A DNA stretch of 19,811 nt from Parvularia atlantis (taxonomy: Eukaryota > Opisthokonta > Rotosphaerida), in contig CALSCO010002206.1 in NCBI GenBank assembly GCA_943704415.1, forward strand, positions 1 through 19,811, given 5' to 3'. Position 1 is the first letter of the stretch, and the number at the start of each line of letters is the position of its first letter. Position numbers and translations under genes: made by a program. Under the pieces are notes generated by a model. That model was not told the DNA's origin and did not search any database. It worked only from the letters and a program-made list of their open reading frames with translations. Of this stretch, positions 1-8,415 are shown piece by piece.

Positions 1-193
1 CTCGACCCGTCGCTTGGCTTCAACCCCCACTGGCGTTTTTAAATGCCACCTCCACCTCTGCCGCTGAACGTTCGCGCTCGGTTCTCGCCCCTATGCGGTG
101 CCTGTGCTCGCGCGGCCTTGCAGTGCTGTGCCAGCAATCGCTCTTGCTCATTTATACCACCGGTATGCACATCCAACAAGCACCACTGCCACC
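1..193. other. 3' flank of the myosin gene, no gene seen
   Basis: This stretch follows the myosin stop codon and shows no supported coding region on either strand. On the minus strand it contains a TATAAA-like string near 150-158. It also has a short T-rich patch near 36-42. No start codon follows the TATA-like string in a useful position, so I do not call a promoter. It probably holds the myosin 3' UTR and terminator. Confidence 0.4.
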
Positions 194-1687
194 TCACTTC
201 TTTACGGCCGCGTGCGTCTTGACAATGTCGGCCATCACCATTGTCCGCGTCCGGCTGATGCGCGACGCAAACACCGGCGCGAGGTACGCCGCTCGCTCGG
301 CCGCGACCACTACACGCATGCACCCGTCAGCACACGCCCGCCACGCGACGCACAAGGCGAGCAAACGCACTGATGTAGATAAATAGCTCGCGGAAGAGCG
401 AGTTGCGGCGCAGCAGCAGGCCCTCGGGCGGGAACTCAGGCGTGAACGGCGGCACGTCGTTCTTGGTCAAGCAACGCACGAGATAGTCCTCGCCCAGCGG
501 GTGCACGACAAAGACCACGTCTGCGCGGGCGCGAGTGCGGGCGTCAGCCCGCCGTACAGCGTCGGCCGGGCGGCGCCGCACGGTTCTGGTGCGACCGGAA
601 CACGCGCACAGACTCGATCGCCCCAAACTCCTCGGCGAACACGACCACGACGATGTCGTTGCCGATCTGCACGCGCACCGTCAGCACAAGTGCACCTGTG
701 CATGGCCGCACGCACGCACCTGCCGCTTGCGCTCGAGCTGCTGCTCATCGTGCGGGTTGTACGGGATGCAATTGGCCACATGGTACATGATTTCGTGCCC
801 GTGCCAGTCGAAGTAGTACGACTGCGTGCCCGTGATGTCGGCTGCGCAGTGTTTGGCGTCAGCGCGCGCAAAGCACAACGCGGCGCCGTCCGCACTCTTC
901 ACGTCCAGCCCCGCGCGGTACTTGGTCCACCCGCGCAGCGTCACGACGTCCCCGATCGCCTCCAGGAATGTCAGGAAGCGGCCCTCGATGCCGACTGCGC
1001 TCCGCCTGCCGTCAGCGAGGCGGTCTAGGGCGAGCGAGTGGGCATGCACCGTTCGCAAACATCTCCTCCTCCGTCGTCTGGCCCGGCCGCGCGTGCAGCA
1101 CGCCAAACTTGAAGTTGACGTTGAGCTGTCGCTCGTCCGTCTTGAGCAGCGCGGGCGGCAGCGCCGGGTCTGCACACGGCACAAGGTGGCCGATGAACCG
1201 CTCAAGCTTGAGGGCCTGCGCACGCCGCCGCCGTGCATGAGCGCGCATGCCGGCGCATCGGTCGCGGCGCACGTCGAGAATGTCATCGAGGGGTGGTGGC
1301 CGCGCGCTCGCGCAGCACCGTGCCGTCATCTCGAGCGTGATCTCCAGGTGTTGCATGCCCTGCAGACGCGGCGTCAGCACGCCTCACGCGCAGCCCTGCA
1401 GCTCCGCGTGGACTCACCTGCGGCGCACGCAAGAGCACCTGGCACACGACGAGGCCCTTGTCCGACGGGTGCGGCTCGTACAGGAGCGACAGCGACAAAG
1501 GCCCGTCCGGCGACTCGGCTGCCAGGAACTCGCGGTGCGCTGCGCGCGCAGCCGCAGCATCAGCGGCCCGCCCCAGCGCACACGCTCGCGTGCGCCGCAC
1601 CGGTCGACGGCACAAACTTGGTCCGGTACAGCGCCACAGCCTTCTCCTCCGCGTCCATGTACTCCGTGTCGGGTTTGCTCACGAACG
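194..1687 (-). other. RapGAP domain-coding part of the myosin gene
   Basis: Nine exons encode a full Rap/Ran-GAP domain. In order one reads [128 protein letters not shown], and a C-terminal helix region with [20 protein letters not shown]. The Asn of IGNDIV corresponds to the catalytic Asn thumb of Rap1GAP. Each of the eight introns inside the domain is needed to join these blocks in phase, so the domain is spliced to the motor gene rather than being a separate gene. No start codon with a promoter-like gap separates it from the coiled-coil linker. Confidence 0.88.
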
Positions 1688-4600
1688 CTGACGCGCGGGC
1701 AGCAGCGACAATCAGTTGCGCGGACGAACGACGGCGCGCGTGGTGAGCCACACGTGTGTGGTCCAGCACGCGGAACCTGGCCACGTCGATGCTCATCGCG
1801 CGCGAGCGTCGGCCGCGCCGCGGGGCGGCTGCGTCCTTGCCCTCGCCCGACTGCTGCGATCTCACCGACTCGGGCGAGCTGTCGGCGTCTGCGCGCAGGC
1901 GGGACGTCTGAGCGGCGATGTCGCTGCAGCGCATACGTGCACGCAGCGCACCGCGCTCGGCGCGCAGCTTGGCCAACTCCGCGCGGAACTGCTCATTGGC
2001 GCCGTCCACGACTTCCACCGCGTTCAGCCCGTCCTCCTTGATGCTCTGAGCGCAGTGCCCAGCAGCGTCAGCAGCCAGGACATGCGCGAGCGCGGCCGCA
2101 AGCACCATTGCGCGCGAGCGTCGCTTGCGGTACATCGTCGCCGAGCTCTGCGCTCGCGGGCCAACGCGTGAGGGAGGCACAGACACGACTCTATGCCAGC
2201 GCGACGCACCTGCGCGTCGTCTTTCAGCATCATCGTCTCCTCCGGGCCCGGCTCGGCGCCAGCGCCGACGGCGGTGGCTTGCGGTGCAGAGGCCGACGCC
2301 AGCGCCGGCTCGCTCGTCTGCTTGAAGTCGAGGAACATGAGCGAGCGCCGCACGACCTGGCTCAGGTTGCTCGAGAACGACTTCTTAACCTCGCCCGCCG
2401 CGGGCGCCCCTGCTGCGCCACCGGTGCGCTCCAGCTGCAATGTACGGTCAGGTCCGGCTGCCCGCTGAGGGTGCACACGCGCACCGGCTGCAGCTCGATT
2501 GTGTCGTGGTCGTCGTTGAGCCGCTCGTTCGACTGCACAGGGCGTACACGCACCCATTAACCAACGGCAGCGCCCGCGTGTGGGCACGGCCGCGCGCACC
2601 CGCTTCTTCATCTCCGAGGTGCGCTTCTGCTTGAGCTCTGCACGCCGCTCCTCCTCCGCCTTGCGCCGCATCTCCTCGCGCTGCCGCTCGAGCTCCTCCT
2701 CGTGCCTGGACGCGCGTCGCGCGTGAGCCACCGGCACAGCCGTCGCTGCATCGGCCGACGTACTTGCGCTCCTCCTCCAGCCGCTTATGCTCGTCCTTGC
2801 GCCGCTTCTCCTCAGCCTTGCGCTCCTCTTCGGCCCGCCGCTGCTCCTCCTTGCGCCGCTCGGCCTCCTCTGCCTTGCGATGCTCCTCCAGCCGGCGGCG
2901 CTCCTCCTCGGCGCGGCGCTGCTCCTCCAGCCGCTTGCGTTCCTCCTCCTTGCGGCGCTCTGGCGACACGCGCATCGTGTGAGACCGGCGGTCCTCGCCT
3001 GCCCACCACTCAGCCGCACCTTCGAGCCGCTTACGCTCCTCCTCGGCCTGCGGGTGCGCGTACACACGACCGTCAGCCATGCCGCCGGCCAAAGCGCAAC
3101 GAACACGCACCTTCTTCTTGGCTGCGCGCTCCTCGGCTGCGCGGCGCAGGTGCTCGATGGCAGCGTCGGCGCGCCTTGCACGGATGGCTGTCGAGCAGCA
3201 GGCGTCAGACCAAACGACAGCGCAGTCGCAGGCCACGGCCCGCGCACCGTGCTGCAGCAGCACCACCGCATCGCGCGTCTGCTGCATCCGCGCGAGGGCC
3301 TGCTTCCTGAGTATCGCCGCCTGCAGCACCCGCGCGGCCGCGCGCTGCTCGCGGAACAGCTTGCGGTCCATGTGCAGCCTGCCGCAACACGAGTGTGTCA
3401 GGCGGGGCACGTCGTCAGGTGCCACGCGTTTGGCGTTACCGGTACGTGCGCTGGATCGGGACGACAATGTTGTTGAGCATCTCGGCGCGCTTGACCTCGA
3501 GCACTCTGCAGCGTTCGGCACGCGTCAGCCACTCGCTGCTGCACGCGCGCGCGCGTGCCTGTTGATTTTGTCGTTCAGGAAGATCTTGGTCTTACCGAAC
3601 TGGAACATGGCCGTCTTGGAAGGGTAGTCGAGCTTCTCGAGGAAGAGGCGCGTGTCGACCTGCGGGTCCTTGTGCTGCACGCCGGCTCTGTGCGTGAGCC
3701 GCAGCGTGTGCGGCCGCCGGCGCGTCGTCACGAACCCAGGTGTGTCGCTTCTGCAGCAGCGACGAGTACCGCGCGCGAAAGTCCTTGTATGTGCGCCGGA
3801 TCGGGTAACCGAGCATGCTGGCGCCGGCGCGTCAGCGTGCGAGCCAGACGATGGGCGGCGGCGGATGCGCACCGGATGCGTACGCAGTCGATGATGCCCG
3901 TGCAGCGCAGCTGGTTCATCACCACCGCCGAGTCGTACCGCTTCGCCTCCTGCGCGCCGAACGTGGACCGCGTATGAGTGGCCGGCGCTGCGCTTCCGGG
4001 CACGCACCTGGCTGTAGTTGGAACAGATGCACCGCACAAAGTGCGCGTCCGTCCTGTTTATGGTCGACATGAGCCTGCGGTGGCTATCGCGTCAGAAGCG
4101 GCACGCGCACAGAACGGCATACGCCGCGCGCACGAGTTGAGCTGCTCTTTGAACTGCACACTGATCGAGTTGGTCTGCGCGGCCTTGAGGAAGCTCGAGC
4201 GCTTCTGGTGCCCGCTGTTGTTGCTGCTGCCCGGCTCGCTTGCCTGCGTGTCCCACGCCGTGAGCACCGCAGATGCATCACGCGCGCCGCGCACTGCCAG
4301 CTGCGCCACGCGCGTCGGCCGCATCATTGAGCTCGTGGGCGTTCCGCTGTCGGGCGTGCGCGTGCCGGGCGAGTCGTCTTCGACGGAGATCACCGAACCC
4401 GAGCGCCCGTTGCTCATGCGGCTGGCCATCTGCCCCGCACGGTACGTGATGAAGAGGTCGCTCACGAATGAGTCGTCCGACGACTCCATCAGGTCGATCA
4501 GGTCCGGGCTGCCGCAACGTGCGCACAGGGTCAGCGCGCCCGGCTGCGGTGTCACACAGGCGCCACACACCTGATCGCGCCCTTGTTGCGCTCCACAAAG

Positions 4601-7352
4601 CCCGCGATCTCGTACGACACCTCGCCGGCGTAGTGCGCGATGCGGAATTCGCTCTGCGCGCGCCGCGGGTCAAGCTTGCGCCAGATCAGGTTCTTGCCGA
4701 GCGAGTCTTGCAGCTTCTGCAGCAGCTGCTGATCCGCGCCCTTCGGCAGCATCGACTCCTCCTGCAGGCGGCCGTGAGCAGCCGCAGCGACGACGAGCGC
4801 CCGCCAGCACGCACCTGCAGCTGCGCAAGGATGCCCACGCGGTCCTCGTCGATCAGCTTGACGCACTCGCTGTTGTCTGAGTAGTTGACCAGCGACAGCT
4901 GCACGCCCTCGGCCATGCACTCCTGCTGCTCGATCTGGAAGATGTGCTTGTTGAAGTACTGCTGCAGGCGCTCGTTGCAGTAGTTGATGCACAACTGATC
5001 GAACCGGTTCTTCTCGAAGATCTCAAAGCCGAAGATGTCGAGGATGCCGATAAACGGCAGCGCGTCGTTGATGCCCACGCCGCCCTCCTGCATGCCCCGT
5101 GCGCATGAGACGCGACAGCGGCCCGCGCGGCCGCACGCACCCGCTCGAGCTCGATCACGAGGTTGATGCGGTTCACCAGCCACTGGAACAGCAGCTCGTA
5201 CAGCGCCTTGACGAGCGAGTCGCGGTTCTCGGCCGCCTGCGCCGGCGACAGCGGCACCGAGTACACGCTTGCGCGCGAACGGTGTCATCAGCACGAGCAG
5301 CCGTGCGCAGCGGCCGGCGCACCTCGTCGTTCGCGACGTCGCCTTAATCTGCCGCACCGTGAGCGCCTGCTCGAGCGACTGCGGCGGCGTGCGCAGCAGG
5401 TGCGCTGCCATCATGAAGCCCTCGGACTTGGGCGCCGAGAAAAAGTCGAGGTTGTTGGGCTCGAGCACTGCACATGCGTGCGTGCGTGTGCGTGAGCCAC
5501 TCTGCACCTGTCACGCCAGCGACCGGCCGCGCACCAAACAGCTGCGCGTCAAAGCTCGAGTCCTCGACGATCTCGGCGCCGTCTGACACTCCATCCTGGC
5601 GAGCGCGCGCGTAAGCCGCACGTCATGCACGCACCAAGCACACGCGCGCGCACCGTCGAAAACTTGATGTTGCCGAGGTGCAGCAGGGCGGCGAGGATGC
5701 GGTGGATTGACTGCACCTCGGAGCGCGAGATGCTGCGAGTAACGTGTGAGCGCGAGCGAGCTGCACCGATCACGGGCCGCACCCGAGCAGGCCGAGGGAC
5801 TCGAGCACGCGCGTGTACTCACTGCGAGCAGGCGTCAGACACGCGCAGGTAGCGCCGTGTGCCGCGCACGTCTTATCATCCACGCCCGCGATTGTGTACA
5901 GGCCCGACTTGTTGAGCAGCGCAAAGTCCTGCAGCGGCTTGAGGCGCAGCGTGCGACGCTCCTCGGCCGACGCGGCCGCGAGGAACTGCGTGGGCAAGGC
6001 GGAATGCGCGCGCGTGAGAACGTGGCGCGAGGTGAGGGTGTGCGTGCCTGGTAGAAGATGTGAAAATTGCGCTCGCCCTTGTCCTGGTTGACCACACGCG
6101 ACTTCTCGAGCAGGTAGATGGTCACCTTGGCACCCTGGAGAGTGCGCACCCACACGCACGGTCAGCGCAACGGCTGGCGCGGCGCGTGTGTGCGCGGGCA
6201 CGCACCTGCGTCTTGCCCGAGGCCGAGAAGTACACCTTGAGGTACTTGCCGAAGCGCGACGAGTTCTTGTTGCGTACGGTCTGGGCATTGCCGAACGCTG
6301 CGTGGCCGCGGGCGTGAGACGTGGCGCGACGTGCCACACAGGCGCACCCTCCATCACGGGACCGGCCGACACGATGCGGTCCTCCAGCGGCCCCTCATCG
6401 CCCACGCCGTCGGCCTCGCCGTCCAGCGGCGACTCTGGCGCGCGCCGCTCGGCCGAGGCCATGGTCATGAAGCGCAGGAGCATGCGCGCCATGGTCGTTT
6501 TCCCTGCGGCCGGGGCTCGGTCAGCGGGCGCGGCGATATCGCTTGACGAGCGCACCCGCGCCCGACTCGCCCGTGATCAGCACCGACTGGCTGCGGCCGG
6601 TCTCGACCAGGTCGCGGTAGACGGCCGAGGCGAGCGGGTAGATGTGCGGGCTGGTCGCGCCGATGGGCTGGAAGCCTGTGCCGCGGACGTGTCATGACGC
6701 GCTGCCGTTGCTGGGCCTTGCGCGCATTCGTACCGGCCTGCAGCGTGCTCTCGAGGATCTGGTTGTCGTTGACGCTGGCGGCGTCACTGTAGGGGTTGAC
6801 GAAGACCATGATGGGGCCGATCCACGTCTGCACGTTGCCGGGCGGCGGCATGGGTAATGTGGCGCCACAAAAACATGCTGAGCGCAGCGCGCGCACGTAG
6901 CACTGGTTGCGTCGGTGACGCTTGCGCAGCGTGTGGAGGATCGACGACTCGTGCATGTTGTCGAGCTGCAGCAAGTCGTCCACGCCCTGCAGGTCATTGG
7001 GCATCGCCTCGACGAGCTCGGCAATCGGCACAACGACGCTCTGTTGCCCCCCGCCACCCGCACGCGCCGTCAGCCGCCGTCGCACGCCGCAGCCGCGCGG
7101 CCCGCACGTCGCCCGTCTCGGCGTTGGTCGCGAACACCTTGTTCTCCTTCGCCACCACCGTCATCACCGTCGCCGCGGCCCACACCCAGACCGGGTCCTT
7201 GACCCAGACGATGTCGCCCTGCGGTGGTCGTGCGCGCGGCGCAAAGCGGGGAAGGTGCGAGTGCGGGCGTGGGCGTAGCGCGGCGGGCGCGGCAATAAGT
7301 GGTGACGACGCCGACGTGCGCGTTGTGAGCGCACCTCAGCGACGGACAACAT
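194..7352 (-). CDS. Myosin heavy chain with C-terminal RapGAP domain (40-exon model, 1604 aa)
   Basis: An actin-based motor fused to a Rap GTPase-activating domain. Translation starts at ATG 7352-7350 and ends at TGA 196-194; all exon phases close. The SH3-like N-terminus opens with GDIVWVKDP. The P-loop GESGAGKT is at 158-165, split by an intron. Switch [10 protein letters not shown] is at 224-232 and switch II DIFGFE at 480-485. The motor ends near residue 860. Next come two IQ-like motifs (about 890-935), an ER/K-rich charged helix (about 935-1058), an Ala/Ser linker with a short coiled coil, and a RapGAP domain (about 1261-1604). The RapGAP keeps the NFKFGV, GQTxEEE and IGNDIV signatures, including the catalytic Asn-thumb position N1491. 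The TEDS-site residue is probably Ser. A GAP output suggests local Rap shutdown at actin-rich cortex (inference). Class assignment is uncertain; I know no standard myosin class with this tail. Confidence 0.9.
2600..3111 (-). other. Predicted single alpha-helix (ER/K) lever extension in the myosin
   Basis: After the second IQ-like motif the protein becomes almost pure Glu, Arg and Lys with occasional Leu and Ala, as in [20 protein letters not shown]. The i to i+4 alternation of acidic and basic residues is typical of stable single alpha-helices in some unconventional myosins. It runs across exons 3187-3111, 3047-3020, 2959-2764 and 2705-2600, roughly residues 935-1058. Few hydrophobic heptad positions are visible, so a dimeric coiled coil is less likely here. 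It probably lengthens the lever arm (inference). Confidence 0.7.
3506..3558 (-). other. GC-AG intron in the myosin gene
   Basis: The exon ends in AACAG and the intron begins GCACGCGC, with a CTGAC motif and a CTGCAG end, 53 nt. The join yields [13 protein letters not shown] at the converter to lever-arm junction. The nearest GT (at the end of the GC run) has the wrong phase. Confidence 0.7.
5986..6047 (-). other. GC-AG intron in the myosin gene
   Basis: The exon ends in TACCAG and the intron begins GCACGC, ending CACGCAG, 62 nt. Splicing here gives [16 protein letters not shown], matching the conserved FHIFYQLLAGA region of myosin motors. No GT donor in the interval gives a phase-compatible join at that conserved position. 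Confidence 0.75.
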
Positions 7353-7548
7353 CGTGTGGGACAAGGGCGCGGCCTTCGAGGAAGGGAAGGCACGCGGTCG
7401 CTATGTGCAAAATGTTACACATCAATGTTCAGGGCGGATGTACCCATCTGCGTCGTGCTTCGCTGCTCACGACCACGTTCAACCCGCATTCAACTCACCA
7501 CAAGCCGGCGTCCAGCCCGTGGCCAGTGCAACGTGCATATACTTCGCG
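7353..7548. promoter_or_regulatory. Short intergenic gap: SDR 3' end and myosin promoter region
   Basis: These 196 bp lie between the stop codon of the SDR gene and the myosin start, both on the minus strand. The SDR 3' UTR and the myosin promoter and 5' UTR must fit here or overlap neighbours. The stretch is less GC-rich than the coding DNA. I see no clear TATA box or other named element. Confidence 0.4.
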
Positions 7549-8392
7549 TCAGGGAGGTAGGGATGGCACCTCGTGCGCGAGCGAGACGATGGCCGCCGGC
7601 CCGTGCACGCCGCGCACAGCACCGCCCAGCACCGCGTGCAGCACGGCGTCGGCGAGCAGGTCGGCGTGCACGGGCGGGCTGCACAGCGACAGCGTCGACG
7701 CGACCTGTGCTGAGGCAGCGAGCGGGAGCGTCAGTGGCCGGTCGGCGCCGTAGATGAGCCCTGTGCCGCGCCGCGCTCGTCAGCCGCCGCTGCCTGATTC
7801 CGCATCGCGCGCACACGGGCGCACGTGCCTGGCCTCAAGACGACGCCGCGCAGCCCGGCCGCGAGCACCTCCTGCTCGGCCCGGCGCTTCGTGGCCAGGT
7901 AGCCGGCGCCGACGAGCGGCGGGCTGTCGGCCGCGGAGACGTACACGAACACGCCCAGGCCGGCGAGCTCGGCCTCGTCTAGCAGCACCTGCGCCGTCTT
8001 GTAGTTGGCGGCCTCGTACGTCTCGTCCTGCGCCACGCCCGGCCGCGGCAGCGCGCCGCGCCACAGCGCCTTGTAGTCGCCCTCGAGCAGCGTGCCGATC
8101 GCGTGCACGACGGCCGTGCACGCCGCCAGCTGCTCGCGGTACGTCTGCGGCTCGAGTGCGTTGCCGCGGTGCCAGTCGACCCGCGCGGCCCACCCTATCG
8201 GCGGCGTGAACGGCGGCCGTCAGCGTTCTTTTGTGGCGGCGTTCGCGGCGCACCCCGCGACGCCAGCAGCTCGCGCGGCGGCCCGCGGCGCGACAGCGCT
8301 GTCACAGCCACGCCCAGCTGCGCCGCGCGGCGGCACACGGCCGCGCCCACGAGCCCCGTCGCGCCCGCGACGAGCAGGCGGTTAACCGGCAT
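7549..8392 (-). CDS. Atypical NAD(P)-binding short-chain dehydrogenase, Coq11/YLR290C-like
   Basis: Three exons (8392-8254, 8194-7829, 7760-7549) give 238 aa. The N-terminus reads NRLLVAGATGLVGAAVC, a Rossmann beta strand with the GxxGxxG dinucleotide loop. Later blocks are WHRGNALEPQTYREQL, VVHAIGTLLEGDYK, VFVYVSAAD, a Tyr-x-x-x-Lys pair in GYLATKR, and VVLRPGLIYG across the second intron. This order fits the atypical SDR group that includes NDUFA9 and yeast Coq11, a mitochondrial coenzyme Q-complex protein. The GNAxxPxTY and IGxLLE blocks favour Coq11, but other NmrA/NDUFA9-like reductases are possible. Yeast Coq11 is about 40 residues longer. The stop is TGA 7551-7549. The ATG lies only 23 bp downstream of the CLIP stop. 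Confidence 0.72.
7761..7828 (-). other. GC-AG intron in the SDR gene
   Basis: The intron begins GCACGTGCGC after AGGCCAG, contains GGCTGAC, and ends GGCACAG, 68 nt. Splicing restores VVLRPG-LIYGADRP, a conserved strand of this SDR group. The GT two bases further in would give the wrong reading frame. Confidence 0.72.
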
Positions 8393-8415
8393 GCTTCAGT
8401 GACAGCGTGTCTCTA

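Larger units (their letters stand above)
194..7352 (-). other. Exon map of the myosin-RapGAP gene
   Basis: Exons in transcript order (high-low): 7352-7335, 7218-7108, 7040-6897, 6827-6734, 6675-6556, 6503-6348, 6297-6206, 6134-6048, 5985-5870, 5821-5783, 5732-5654, 5595-5535, 5467-5323, 5267-5141, 5087-4815, 4761-4571, 4508-4134, 4074-4008, 3949-3873, 3817-3736, 3674-3559, 3505-3440, 3378-3248, 3187-3111, 3047-3020, 2959-2764, 2705-2600, 2532-2485, 2434-2210, 2147-2106, 2045-1754, 1687-1601, 1539-1418, 1359-1273, 1215-1050, 994-896, 841-720, 666-582, 520-371, 309-194. Introns are 48-71 nt except the first (116 nt). The least certain are the in-frame, stop-free ones at 2960-3019, 2046-2105, 1688-1753 and 1216-1272. 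I removed them because they carry good splice signals and, at 2960-3019, restore the charged-helix pattern. Confidence 0.75.

Noticed and set aside
145-160. TATAAA-like element as a promoter of a gene to the left
   Set aside because: No plausible start codon or coding frame follows on the minus strand before the window edge.
2024-3521. Long minus-strand frames of 350-415 codons across the myosin rod
   Set aside because: They read through several introns and switch away from the charged-helix frame; spliced exons explain the region better.
8390-8398. Stop-codon readthrough creating a CLIP-SDR fusion
   Set aside because: The retained-intron frame is in frame with the SDR, but the spliced tail matches the CLIP family end exactly. 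The SDR also has a normal N-terminus at its own ATG.
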